Assembly (NCBI GenBank): GCA_963815445.1
Contig: CAWFGV010000008.1
Span: 78,272-142,271, forward strand
Reading direction: 5' to 3'
Source: JANLYC01 sp963815445
GTDB lineage: Bacteria; Actinomycetota; Actinomycetes; Propionibacteriales; Nocardioidaceae
Length of the DNA: 64,000 nucleotides
Of this stretch, positions 34,975-43,314 are shown one piece after another. Under the pieces are notes generated by a model. It was not told where the DNA came from and made no database searches. It worked only from the letters and a program-made list of their open reading frames with translations. Every line of letters starts with the position of its first letter. Position 1 is the stretch's first letter. The position numbers and the translations under genes are program-made.

Positions 34975-35900
34975 GACGCCAACTCCTGCATCAAAGTCGC
35001 GGCCCCTTCGGCGAGCAGCTCGTCTGCCAGCCTGCGTCCGACACCGATCGGGTCGTCGGCGGGCCCGCCCGCGGACAGACGTACGACGTGGCTGCCGTCA
35101 AGCGCAGCAACCACACCGCGCAGCCAGATCTCCATCCCGTCCTCACCTTCCGCTACATCCGCCAGCGCGCCTACCGGCGCGCTGCACCCCGCCTCCAGCA
35201 CCCGCAACAGCTCACGCTCGGCGGTGACCGCCGCGCGCGTCGGCGCGTCGTCGAGGACCTCGGCAACCGACCGGGCCAGGTCCTGAGCCGATGCAGCCAC
35301 CTCGACGGCGAGCGCGCCCTGCCCGGGTGCAGGCAGCATCTGGATCGGGTCGATCGTCTCGGTGATCTCGTCGTGACGCCCGATCCGGACGAGGCCGGCG
35401 CGGGCGAGCACGACCCCGTCGAGCTCGCCGGCTGTCACCCGGGAGATGCGGGTGTCGACGTTGCCACGAATCGCGACGACGTCCAAACCGAGACCGAGGG
35501 CGAACAGCTGTGCCGCTCGCCGTGGCGAGCCCGTTCCGACCCTGGACCCTGGTGGCAGCTCCCCCAGCGTCAGCCCGTCGCGCGCGACGAGGGCGTCACG
35601 AACATCACCTCGGACCGGCACTGCAGCCAGCGTGACCCGGTCGTCGTCGGCCGTGGGCAGGTCCTTGAGCGAGTGCACGACCAGGTCGACATGCCCTGCC
35701 GCCAGGGCCTCACGCACCGCGCCGACGAAGACCCCTTGGCCACCGATCTCGGTCAAGGGACGATCTGTCTCATCACCTGCACTCGTCACGTTGACCAGCT
35801 CGATCTCGACACCGAGCGCGGCGGTCAGCGCATCGGCGACGAGCCGGCTCTGGGCACGCGCGAGGGTGCTGGCCCGGGTGCCGATCCGGATCGTGGTCAT
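34971..35900 (-). CDS. hemC: hydroxymethylbilane synthase (porphobilinogen deaminase)
   Basis: 309-residue enzyme that polymerises four porphobilinogens. The dipyrromethane-binding Cys239 is in LEAGCSAPVGA, and active-site motifs VHSLKDLPT, RVGTGSPRRAAQL and AIRGNVDTRI are present. Four-base overlaps with hemA and hemD show tight coupling. Confidence 0.96.
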   Translation of the reverse strand: MTTIRIGTRASTLARAQSRLVADALTAALGVEIELVNVTSAGDETDRPLTEIGGQGVFVGAVREALAAGHVDLVVHSLKDLPTADDDRVTLAAVPVRGDVRDALVARDGLTLGELPPGSRVGTGSPRRAAQLFALGLGLDVVAIRGNVDTRISRVTAGELDGVVLARAGLVRIGRHDEITETIDPIQMLPAPGQGALAVEVAASAQDLARSVAEVLDDAPTRAAVTAERELLRVLEAGCSAPVGALADVAEGEDGMEIWLRGVVAALDGSHVVRLSAGGPADDPIGVGRRLADELLAEGAATLMQELAS

Positions 35901-37198
35901 TCCTTCTCACCGGCCCGGGTGACGGCCTCGACCGCAGCAGGGTCGAGGGCGAAGAGGTCGGCCAGCGCATCGGCGTACGACGACTCGGGCATGCGCCCGG
36001 CCAGCTGCTTGACGCGGACCGTTGGCTCGTGCAACAGCTTGTCGGCAACCCGGCGCACGGTGTGGATGATCTCGTCACGTTGCGCGGGAGTCAGCCCGTC
36101 GAGGCGCCCCCACAGCCGTTCGAGCTCGGTCGCCACGATCCCGGTGGCCATGCTGCGCAGCGCCACGACGGTGGGTGCGACCCGGGCCGCGTCGCGGGCG
36201 GCGGCGAACGCCGCGACCTCTTGGCTCACGATCGCCTTGACCGCCGCCACATCGCCGAGGGCAGAGCCGTTGTGCACGCTCTCGGCGACCGATTGCAACG
36301 GGATCAGGGTCACGCCGGGAAGGTCGGCCGACGTCGGGGCCACGTCATGGGGCAGCGCGAGGTCGATGATGGCGATCGGTGTCGACTCGGCTCGCTGTGC
36401 GAGCGCAGCCGAGACGATCGCCTCCGGAACGACGACACCGGTGGCGCCGGTGCACGAGATGACCAGATCGGCGTCGATCAGCTCGTGTCCGAGCTCCGTC
36501 ATGGCCACCGCGCGTCCGCCGGCGGACGCGGCCAGGCGTTGTGCGTTCGCGAGCGTCCGCGAGCAGATCGTGATGGTGCCGGCACCGGCCCGACGCACGG
36601 TGGCGGCGGCGAGCGCGGCGATCGAGCCGGCCCCGACGATGCACACGGTGGCGTCCTCCAACGACCCGATGACCTCGGCCGCCTCCTCGAGCGCGACGGA
36701 CACGATGGACTGACCGGCATGGTCGATACCGGTCTCGGAGTGAGCGCGCTTGCCGACGCGTAGCCCCTGCTGGAACAGCGTGTTGAGGGCAGGGCCCACG
36801 GTCTCGTCGCTCTGGCCCCAACGGAGCGCCTCGCGAACCTGGCCGAGGATCTGCCCTTCGCCGACCACCATGGACTCGAGTCCGGTGGCGACCGAGAACA
36901 GGTGGTCGACGGCGGCCTCGTCGTAGTGGACGTACAGCGACGGCAGCACCTGGTCGACCGAGGAGTCAGCGACGTCGACCAGCAAGGCGGTCAGGTCCTC
37001 GACGCTGCCGTGGAAGCGGTCGACCTCCGCGTAGATCTCGACCCGGTTGCACGTCGCCAGGACGAGCGCCTCGCTGACGTGGTCGCTGTGCATCGCGGCC
37101 GTCCTGAGCTTCATCGCGCCGGTCTGGTCGACGGCGAGCCGCTCGAGCAGCTCGACGGGAGCGCTGCGGTGGGAGGCGCCCACGATCAGGATGCTCAC
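35897..37198 (-). CDS. hemA: glutamyl-tRNA reductase
   Basis: First committed enzyme of C5-pathway haem synthesis (433 residues), reducing glutamyl-tRNA to the semialdehyde used by HemL. GASHRSAPVELLERL opens the protein, catalytic Cys50 is in VLATCNRVEIYA, VVGEGQILGQVREAL follows, and the NADPH-binding GAGSIAALAAATVRRAG lies near residue 190. It is directly downstream of rex with a four-base overlap, so haem supply is probably tied to NADH/NAD+ state. Confidence 0.96.
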   Translation of the reverse strand: MSILIVGASHRSAPVELLERLAVDQTGAMKLRTAAMHSDHVSEALVLATCNRVEIYAEVDRFHGSVEDLTALLVDVADSSVDQVLPSLYVHYDEAAVDHLFSVATGLESMVVGEGQILGQVREALRWGQSDETVGPALNTLFQQGLRVGKRAHSETGIDHAGQSIVSVALEEAAEVIGSLEDATVCIVGAGSIAALAAATVRRAGAGTITICSRTLANAQRLAASAGGRAVAMTELGHELIDADLVISCTGATGVVVPEAIVSAALAQRAESTPIAIIDLALPHDVAPTSADLPGVTLIPLQSVAESVHNGSALGDVAAVKAIVSQEVAAFAAARDAARVAPTVVALRSMATGIVATELERLWGRLDGLTPAQRDEIIHTVRRVADKLLHEPTVRVKQLAGRMPESSYADALADLFALDPAAVEAVTRAGEKE

Positions 37199-37917
37199 AT
37201 CGCACCGGCCGAGAGCTCGTCGAGAGGAGATGCCGCCTGACCGTGGGCCTTGCGCTGCTCGTGGTACGCCAGAATCTGCAGCTCGATCGACAGGTCGACC
37301 TTGCGAACGTCGACGTGCGCGGGAACGGACAGCACGATCGGCGCGAAGTTCAAGATGCTGCTGACGCCTGCCTCAACCAGCTGGTCGCAGACGTCCTGGG
37401 CGGCGCCGGCCGGGGTCGCGATCACCCCGATCGACACCTGGGCATCGTGCACGATGGCCGAGAGGTCGTCGAGGGAGGAGATCTGCAGGTCTCCGACCGG
37501 CTCGCCCACCCGTGCCGGGTCGCTGTCGAGCAGCGCAGCGACCTGGAAGCCGCGAGATGCGAAGCCGGAGTAGTTGGCCAGCGCGTGCCCGAGGTTGCCG
37601 ATCCCGACGATGACGACGGACCAGTCCTGGGTGAGCCCGATCTCGCGGGCGATCTGGTAGCGCAGGTAGTTGACGTCGTACCCGACCCCACGTGTGCCGT
37701 AGGTGCCGAGGTAGGAGAGGTCCTTGCGAAGCTTGGCGGAGTTGACGCCGGCCGCACTGGCCAGGTCCTCGCTGCTCGCGGTGGCGACATTACGGTCCGA
37801 GAGCGTCGTCAGCGCCCGCAGGTACACGGGAAGCCGGGCGACCGTGGCTTCGGGGATACCCCGTTCCGCACGCTCGTCGCGGGCTCGGCCGCTCTTGCGG
37901 CTCCGTGCCGTGGTCAT
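37195..37917 (-). CDS. rex: redox-sensing transcriptional repressor Rex
   Basis: 240-residue NADH/NAD+ sensor. The N-terminal winged helix reads PEATVARLPVYLRALTTL and VNSAKLRKDLSYLGTYGTRGVGYDV; the Rossmann domain begins VVIVGIGNLGHALANYSGF. The C-terminal helix (VDLSIELQILAYHEQRK) swaps between subunits in known structures. High NADH releases Rex from DNA. In Streptomyces Rex controls its own rex-hemACD operon and cyd and nuo genes; the same gene order here supports that circuit. Confidence 0.95.
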   Translation of the reverse strand: MTTARSRKSGRARDERAERGIPEATVARLPVYLRALTTLSDRNVATASSEDLASAAGVNSAKLRKDLSYLGTYGTRGVGYDVNYLRYQIAREIGLTQDWSVVIVGIGNLGHALANYSGFASRGFQVAALLDSDPARVGEPVGDLQISSLDDLSAIVHDAQVSIGVIATPAGAAQDVCDQLVEAGVSSILNFAPIVLSVPAHVDVRKVDLSIELQILAYHEQRKAHGQAASPLDELSAGAM

Positions 37918-38007
37918 ACAGAGGTCACCGTGCTCCTGGCTGCTCCGGGCGCTGCTCGTCGACTCGCACTCACGTGGGAACGACGACTCCCGACCACTCT
38001 AAGAGTT

Positions 38008-38023
38008 TGTGAACGTGAGAACA
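38008..38023. promoter_or_regulatory. candidate Rex operator in the rex-hem promoter region
   Basis: TGTGAAC-GTG-AGAACA lies about 91-106 bases upstream of the rex start. The left half matches the Streptomyces consensus TGTGAAC exactly; the right half keeps only the outer ACA of TTCACA, and an A-run follows. Position and half-site fit autoregulation. Inferred from sequence only. Confidence 0.45.
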
Positions 38024-38129
38024 AAATCGTCTCACCCGGCCCTCGGGCGACGTGATCCTTGTCACTTCGTCACTGAGACGGGCCGGCTGGAAGGCCACGT
38101 GCAGGTCTGCACGACGGCCCGATCCTGCC

Positions 38130-38165
38130 CTCGCCCCAGGACTTGGCGGGGTGGGCCTGGGCGAG
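38130..38165. terminator. hairpin after the glutaredoxin-like gene
   Basis: CTCGCCCCAGG pairs with CCTGGGCGAG (one bulged base) across a 15-base loop. It lies just past the glutaredoxin-like stop and upstream of the rex promoter region, where it could separate the two transcripts. No U-tract. Confidence 0.5.
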
Positions 38166-38166
38166 C

Positions 38167-38403
38167 TCAGGTGAGGGCGCGACGGAGCCGGTCGGCGTCG
38201 ACCCGCCAGAAGTCGTGCTGCTTGCCATCCACGAAGGTCACCGGGATCTGCTCGCCGTAATCCCTCATCAGATCGGCGTCACCGCTGATGTCGACCTCGT
38301 CATACGTCGTACCGAGCTCGGCGCAAACCCCCGCGACGACGAGACGGGCGTCGTCACACAGGTGACATCCGGGCTTGGACAGCAGCCGCACCCGCGCGCT
38401 CAT
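38167..38403 (-). CDS. glutaredoxin-like protein
   Basis: 78-residue thioredoxin-fold protein with active site KPGCHLCDDAR (CxxC) and cis-proline segment QIPVTFVDGKQH. It resembles the glutaredoxin-family gene next to the hem cluster in mycobacteria (Rv0508, as I recall). The electron donor and target are unknown. Its ATG overlaps the AMP-ligase stop by four bases. Confidence 0.85.
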   Translation of the reverse strand: MSARVRLLSKPGCHLCDDARLVVAGVCAELGTTYDEVDISGDADLMRDYGEQIPVTFVDGKQHDFWRVDADRLRRALT

Positions 38404-40013
38404 GCCAGACCCATGGCCCGGCGCGCCTCACCCGCACGCAGCCGCCCCTTGGCGACCTTGCCGGTGGCGGAGTGCGGCAGATCGGTCACGACCTCGATCA
38501 CCGCCGGCAGCTTGAACCTGGCCAGGCGCCTCTCGCAGTGCTGCGCCACAGCGAGTCGAAGCTCCTCAGCATCGACTCCGTCGGCGGCGACCACGAAGGC
38601 GACGACTGCCTCCCCCGTCCTGTCGTCCGGCTGCCCGATCACTGCACACTCGGCCACGCCCGGCACCTCGCTCAGCACGTCCTCGATCTCGGACGGGTAG
38701 ACGTTGAAGCCCGACACGATCACCAGCTCCTTGAGCCGGTCGACCAGGAACAGGTCCCCGTCGCGGTCGAGGAACCCGATGTCACCGGTAGCCAGCCACC
38801 CGTCGGCCCCGGGATCCTCGTCGCCGTGAGGCCAGTAACCCGAGAACAGGTTGGCGCCGCGCACCCAGATCTCACCCGGGTCGTCGGTGTGCACGTCCCG
38901 GCCCGACTCGTCCACGACCTTCACCTCGACCCCCGGGAGCGCCCGGCCGCTCGAGCCCGGCTTGTGGCGAGGGGTGCCGATGGTGGACGTGACGATGGGC
39001 GCCGCCTCGGTGAGTCCGTATCCCTGCTCGACGTCGACGCCGGTGAGCTCCTCGAACCGACGTGCCGTCTCCATCGCGAGCGGCGCCGCACCCGACAGGA
39101 GCAGCCGCACCGACCGCAGCTGGTCCCGCAGGCCAACCGCGTCACGGCTCATCCATGCGCTGATCACGGGCGGGGCCACCGGGACGACGGTCACCGCGCG
39201 TTCGGCAACCAACGACAAGGTGTCGGCCGGATCGAACCTCGGCCCCAGCACCAGGGTGGCGCCGTTGAGCAGGACCTGTCCGAGCACGGCGTTCAGACCG
39301 TACACATGACACAAGGGCACCACACCGAGCACGACGTCGTCCGCGGTGATGGGGGCAGGCCTGGTCTGAGCAGCCTGGTCGATGTTGGCCAGCAGTGCCC
39401 GCTGACTGAGCATGGCCCCGCGAGGTCTCCCACTCGTGCCCGACGTGTAGAGCAGAACCGCCAAGGACTCGCGGTCGCGAGGCGTCACGACGGCAGCATC
39501 GTCGACCGCCAGGTCGACATACCCGATCTCGCCGGGCTCGGGCGTCGCGCCGACGACCACGATCCGTGGCCGCTGCGCAAGATCCGGGGCGGAGCCACCG
39601 GGATCGGCCGCAACGGTTACGTCACCGGCCACCGCCGCCACCGCGGCCCGCACCGTTGGCAACGTCGTCTCGTCCGCGAAGCACAGTCGTGCACCACAGT
39701 CCGCGAGCATCCGGGCGATCTCGCCGGTCGTCGACGTCGGGTTGAGTGGAACCGCGACCATCCCTGCTCTGAGGGCTGCCAGATAGGCGGCCACGAAGGC
39801 GCACCCGTTTCCGAGCGCGAGCGCCACCCGCTGACCGCCCACGAGACCGGCGCGCGAGAGTCCCCCGGCCAGCCTGGCGACCTGTCCGTCGAGCTCGGCC
39901 CACGTCATGGTCAGGCCGGTGTCGCTCTGCACGAGAGCGACCTTGTCCGGGCTCCGCTCCGCGTTCAACCGCAGCAACTCGGCCACGTTGGTCGCAGGGA
40001 TCCGCACCTTCAC
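38400..40013 (-). CDS. acyl-CoA synthetase / AMP-dependent ligase
   Basis: 537-residue adenylate-forming enzyme. Motif A3 is LLYTSGTSGRPRGAMLSQ, A5 is QGYGLTEAAPIVTS, A7 is DGWLATGDIGFLDRDG, and the A10 catalytic Lys is in LPHSATGKVAKGRL. It most resembles medium/long-chain fatty acyl-CoA ligases. The acid it uses cannot be read from sequence. It is coupled to the small glutaredoxin-like gene. Confidence 0.85.
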   Translation of the reverse strand: MKVRIPATNVAELLRLNAERSPDKVALVQSDTGLTMTWAELDGQVARLAGGLSRAGLVGGQRVALALGNGCAFVAAYLAALRAGMVAVPLNPTSTTGEIARMLADCGARLCFADETTLPTVRAAVAAVAGDVTVAADPGGSAPDLAQRPRIVVVGATPEPGEIGYVDLAVDDAAVVTPRDRESLAVLLYTSGTSGRPRGAMLSQRALLANIDQAAQTRPAPITADDVVLGVVPLCHVYGLNAVLGQVLLNGATLVLGPRFDPADTLSLVAERAVTVVPVAPPVISAWMSRDAVGLRDQLRSVRLLLSGAAPLAMETARRFEELTGVDVEQGYGLTEAAPIVTSTIGTPRHKPGSSGRALPGVEVKVVDESGRDVHTDDPGEIWVRGANLFSGYWPHGDEDPGADGWLATGDIGFLDRDGDLFLVDRLKELVIVSGFNVYPSEIEDVLSEVPGVAECAVIGQPDDRTGEAVVAFVVAADGVDAEELRLAVAQHCERRLARFKLPAVIEVVTDLPHSATGKVAKGRLRAGEARRAMGLA

Positions 40014-40089
40014 CGCATCGAGTCTGGCACACGGTCCCGGACCCTGATCGCGCGTGTCCGGGGCACGAGCAAGCCTCTAGGCTGGGGCC

Positions 40090-40974
40090 GTGACCGCGCC
40101 GGTTCCGTCCGAGCCATCGGCCCGCCTGCGCGCCCGATCAGTGATGGCCGGGCAGGCGGCGGCGTCGAACGCCGAGGTCGAGGCCGCGCTGGCGACGCCG
40201 CCCGACCCGTCGGCCGGAGCCTTTTTCGACGTCGACAACACGCTGATGCAAGGCGCGTCGATCTTCTATCTGGCGCGGGGGCTGCATCGCCGACGCTTCG
40301 TGACCACCAAGGACATCGTCAAGGCTGCCTGGGACCAGGCGTACTTTCGGGTGGTCGGGGTCGAGGACCCCGGGGCCGTCGCCAACGCCCGGACCTCCGC
40401 ACTCGCGTTCATCGCCGGCCATCGGGTCGTCGAGGTCGAGTCGCTGTCGCAGGAGATCTTCGACGAGGCGATGTCGCACCGTATCTGGCCGGGCACGCGG
40501 GCCTTGGCACAGATCCATCTCGACCAGGGGCAACGGGTCTGGCTCGTCACCGCGGCCCCCGTGGAGATCGCCCGCATCATCGCCCATCGCCTGGGTCTCA
40601 CCGGCGCGCTCGGCACCGTCGCCGAGCAGATCGACGGCGTCTACACCGGCCGCCTCACAGGAGACCTGCTGCATGGTGCCGCGAAAGCCGCGGCGGTCCA
40701 GGTGCTGGCGGAGGAGGAGGGCCTCGACCTCGCCCGCTGCTCGGCGTACTCCGACTCGGCCAACGACCTGCCGATGCTGTCGATGGTCGGTGACCCCTGC
40801 GCCGTCAACCCGGACGGGCGGTTGCGCGACCATGCACGACAGCAGGGGTGGCGGATCCGTGACTACCGGACTGGACGCAAGGCGGCGCGGCTGGGGCTGG
40901 TGGCAGCCGCCGGTGCCGGAGCGGTGACCGGAAGCGTGGCTGCGGCGGTGGCCCTGCGGCGCAAGATCCACTGA
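40090..40974 (+). CDS. HAD-IB family hydrolase (SerB1-like phosphatase)
   Basis: 294-residue HAD phosphatase. The nucleophile motif FFDVDNTLMQG lies at about 45-55, the Lys of motif III in GAAKAAAVQVLAEE, and motif IV in YSDSANDLPMLSMVG. A C-terminal hydrophobic segment (LGLVAAAGAGAVTGSVAAAVAL) with basic end may anchor it to the membrane. Similar proteins are called SerB1, but phosphoserine activity is not assured; lysophospholipid-type substrates are an alternative. GTG start, divergent from the AMP ligase with 76 bases between. Confidence 0.83.
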   Translation: MTAPVPSEPSARLRARSVMAGQAAASNAEVEAALATPPDPSAGAFFDVDNTLMQGASIFYLARGLHRRRFVTTKDIVKAAWDQAYFRVVGVEDPGAVANARTSALAFIAGHRVVEVESLSQEIFDEAMSHRIWPGTRALAQIHLDQGQRVWLVTAAPVEIARIIAHRLGLTGALGTVAEQIDGVYTGRLTGDLLHGAAKAAAVQVLAEEEGLDLARCSAYSDSANDLPMLSMVGDPCAVNPDGRLRDHARQQGWRIRDYRTGRKAARLGLVAAAGAGAVTGSVAAAVALRRKIH

Positions 40975-41044
40975 TCGTCGCCCGGGGCAGAGCCTCGAGC
41001 AGGTCGAGCAGCCGCACCGCGGGCGCGCTGCGCACTGTTCCCAC

Positions 41045-41094
41045 CCGGTTACGGGGTGTGTGACTCCGGTTACGCACAGGTTCCCAAGGGGAAC
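41045..41094. promoter_or_regulatory. operator-like repeats upstream of the sigma-factor gene
   Basis: CCGGTTACG occurs at 41045 and again at 41066, 21 bases apart (two helical turns), followed by the inverted repeat GTTCCC-AAG-GGGAAC at 41080-41094. The block ends 64 bases before the sigma-factor start codon, so a regulator or a promoter probably sits here. Confidence 0.4.
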
Positions 41095-41158
41095 ACGGAC
41101 CGCGTACGATCGGCGGATCGGAGGGTACCGGCGGTATGTCGCCGGAGAGGGAGTTGGC

Positions 41159-41872
41159 ATGTCTTGCGGTCATTCCGCGCGCCTGACCGGGCTCGACGTC
41201 CTGCGCTGCGCGGTCGCCGACATCATGCTCGCCCGACCGCTGCTGGCGATGGCTGCCGGCCAGCCACCGGGCGGTGCGGTCGGCACCGGCGGCCCGGCTG
41301 ACTATCCACCCGAGACCGACGACGACAGCCGTCGGCTCGCGGCTCTGGTCGACCTGGCCCGGGACGGAGACGCCGACGCGTTCGGTCTGCTCTACGACCA
41401 CTACTGCTCGAGCGTCTACCGGTTCGTCTTCTACCGGGTCAGCTCTCAGGCGTTGGCCGAAGACCTCACGAGCGAGACATTCTTCCGAGCGTTGCGCTCC
41501 ATGGCCGGCTTCCAGTGGCAGGGCAAGGACTTCGGTGCGTGGCTGATGACGATCGCCCGCAACCTGGTGGTGGACCACTACAAGTCCGGCCGCGCCCGGC
41601 TCGAGACCGTGACGGACGACTTCACCGGACAGGATTCGACCACAGCCGGGCCTGAGGAAGAGGTCATCGCCCGACTCACGGCCGAGTCCCTGCTCGAGGC
41701 GCTCGCAAAGCTGCCCGAGGAGCAGCAGACCTGCCTGATGATGCGGTTCCTGAACGAGAACTCGATCGCCGAGACCGCTCGCGTGCTCGGTCGCAGCGAG
41801 GGCGCCATCAAGCAGCTCCAGCTCCGTGCGGTCCGCAACCTCGCAAAGCTCATGCCGACAGGCACGCGATGA
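41159..41872 (+). CDS. bldN: ECF sigma factor, BldN-like
   Basis: 237-residue ECF sigma factor. A ~55-residue N-terminal extension precedes region 2 (DADAFGLLYDHYCSSVYRFVFYRV, AEDLTSETFFRALRSM, WQGKDFGAWLMTIARNLVVDHYKS), then region 4 (LLEALAKLPEEQQTCLMMRFL and AETARVLGRSEGAIKQLQLRA). The close match of these segments to Streptomyces BldN, including the extension, is why I name it so. BldN is made as a pro-sigma and held by an anti-sigma factor. The ATG follows GGAGAGGGA; an upstream ATG in frame lacks support. The developmental role in this organism is unknown. Confidence 0.82.
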   Translation: MSCGHSARLTGLDVLRCAVADIMLARPLLAMAAGQPPGGAVGTGGPADYPPETDDDSRRLAALVDLARDGDADAFGLLYDHYCSSVYRFVFYRVSSQALAEDLTSETFFRALRSMAGFQWQGKDFGAWLMTIARNLVVDHYKSGRARLETVTDDFTGQDSTTAGPEEEVIARLTAESLLEALAKLPEEQQTCLMMRFLNENSIAETARVLGRSEGAIKQLQLRAVRNLAKLMPTGTR

Positions 41873-41909
41873 CGACCCGGATGTACGCGTTGGTCCAGGC
41901 TTGTCATGG

Positions 41910-41928
41910 CCTAGATGAACTAGGTCAA
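41910..41928. promoter_or_regulatory. inverted repeat CCTAG-N5-CTAGG before the DUF5667 gene
   Basis: CCTAG-ATGAA-CTAGG followed by TCAA, in the 184-base gap between the sigma-factor and DUF5667 genes. The word CTAGGTCAA recurs twice in the phased array at 46839. Possible protein-binding site; evidence is sequence symmetry only. Confidence 0.3.
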
Positions 41929-42056
41929 GATGACCCATTCAGGGGCCTAACCCACCCAGGCCCTCGCTCGTTCAGCCTGTCGAGGCCCACGGGGCGGCCC
42001 GTGCGTGACCTCGCACGAAGATCGGGTAGCACGACCAGAAGGGGTGGGGACCGCCG

Positions 42057-43262
42057 ATGATGCCGCTGGCAGGCGCGCGCAGGCGCGCCGACGAGTTCGC
42101 GCGGGCCGTTGACGGTCCGGGCACGCGGACCGTTGCCGCCGAGCATCGGGCGTTCCTCGAGCTGGTTGAGCAGCTGCGCGCCATGGACGGACCCACGATG
42201 CGCCCTGAGTTCGCGGCCGGCCTCCGGTCGCGGCTGCTCGATGCGGCCCCCGAAGCCATGTCCGCCACCCCGCGTGCAGCAAGGCGAGACGCGGCGCTGG
42301 TGAGCTTCCCCGCGAGTCATCGCCGTCGTACGGCGACCGCCGCGGCCGCCGCCTGCCTCGTTGTCGCCAGCGGAGTCGGCGTCGCCGCTGCGAGCCAGTC
42401 GGCCCTGCCGGGCGATGCCCTCTACCCGCTCAAGCGTGGGATCGAGCAGGTCGAGCTCCGCTTTGCCGGCTCTCAGGCCGACCGGGGCGGGGAGCTCCTC
42501 GACCAGGCATCGACCCGGCTGTCGGAGGTGACCGAGCTCTCCATCGGGCATGCCGGCGACCCGACGACACCGACGCTGGTGACCAAGACGCTGACCGACT
42601 TCATCGAGGAGTCGACCGCCGGTGGTGAGGCGCTGCTCTCGGACTATCGTGACGATCAGAGCGCCGGCAGCATCATTCGGCTGCGCGAGTTCACCGCGGA
42701 GTCCGGGCGGCAGCTCGAGGCCCTGACGTCCGCGATCCCTGACGACGCCAGCCAGGCCCTCGCCGACGCCGCGAGCGCCATGAGCCGACTCGACCAGCAG
42801 GCGCAGGCGGCTTGCCCACCATGCTCGACGCTGCCCTCACTGCAGCTGTCCAGCGGGCTGAGCGACCTGCAGCACCAGATCGAGAACCCGGCTTCGGGCA
42901 CTGGGCTCGCGGCCGGCACCGGCACCGGCACCGGCGCCGGCACCAAGGCTGGTTCCAGGGGCGGCGGCACCGCGTCTGCCGGGACCGCCGGCAGTCTTGT
43001 CACCGTCCCGGGCGTCGGCCGCCTTGACCCGTCCGCCAGTGGGTCGACGTCCGAACCGCAGCCGACGGCCGAGCCGACCCAGGGTGTCACCGTGCCGGGC
43101 CTTTCCGTCGGCACCGGGCAGCCGAGCGCGCCGTCGGTCCCGCTGCCCTCGATCTCGATCTCGATCTCGATCCCGCTGCCGACGCTGACCAGCCTGTCCG
43201 TCCCCGTACCGCCGGTGCTGGGTGAGGGGACCGAACCACTCGGGCGGACAAAGCTCCCCTGA
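42057..43262 (+). CDS. DUF5667 membrane protein, probable anti-sigma partner of the BldN-like factor
   Basis: 401 residues. An N-terminal cytoplasmic part (about 1-92) contains AEHRAFLELVEQL and MRPEFAAGLRSRLLDAA, as in anti-sigma proteins. One hydrophobic helix follows (ATAAAAACLVVASGVGVAAA), then the DUF5667 region with SALPGDALYPLKRGIEQVELRF and a helical stretch to about 260. The C-terminal ~130 residues are Gly/Thr/Pro/Ser repeats (TGTGTGAG, SISISISIP). Placement after bldN matches RsbN of Streptomyces. It would sit in the membrane with its tail outside. Sigma binding is inferred. Confidence 0.72.
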   Translation: MMPLAGARRRADEFARAVDGPGTRTVAAEHRAFLELVEQLRAMDGPTMRPEFAAGLRSRLLDAAPEAMSATPRAARRDAALVSFPASHRRRTATAAAAACLVVASGVGVAAASQSALPGDALYPLKRGIEQVELRFAGSQADRGGELLDQASTRLSEVTELSIGHAGDPTTPTLVTKTLTDFIEESTAGGEALLSDYRDDQSAGSIIRLREFTAESGRQLEALTSAIPDDASQALADAASAMSRLDQQAQAACPPCSTLPSLQLSSGLSDLQHQIENPASGTGLAAGTGTGTGAGTKAGSRGGGTASAGTAGSLVTVPGVGRLDPSASGSTSEPQPTAEPTQGVTVPGLSVGTGQPSAPSVPLPSISISISIPLPTLTSLSVPVPPVLGEGTEPLGRTKLP

Positions 43263-43293
43263 CCACTGCCTGATCCCTGACCACTGCCTGATC
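43258..43293. repeat. 18-bp perfect tandem duplication at the DUF5667 gene end
   Basis: CCTGACCACTGCCTGATC occurs twice in tandem with no mismatch; the stop codon of the DUF5667 gene is in the first copy. It looks like a recent replication-slippage event. Confidence 0.85.
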
Positions 43294-43314
43294 GCAACGC
43301 CGCTGCAGGCAGGC

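Noticed and set aside
42900..43200. CRISPR-like or VNTR repeats in the DUF5667 gene
   Set aside because: GGCACC and CTCGAT runs are in-frame codon repeats encoding Gly-Thr and Ser-Ile tracts, not spaced direct repeats.
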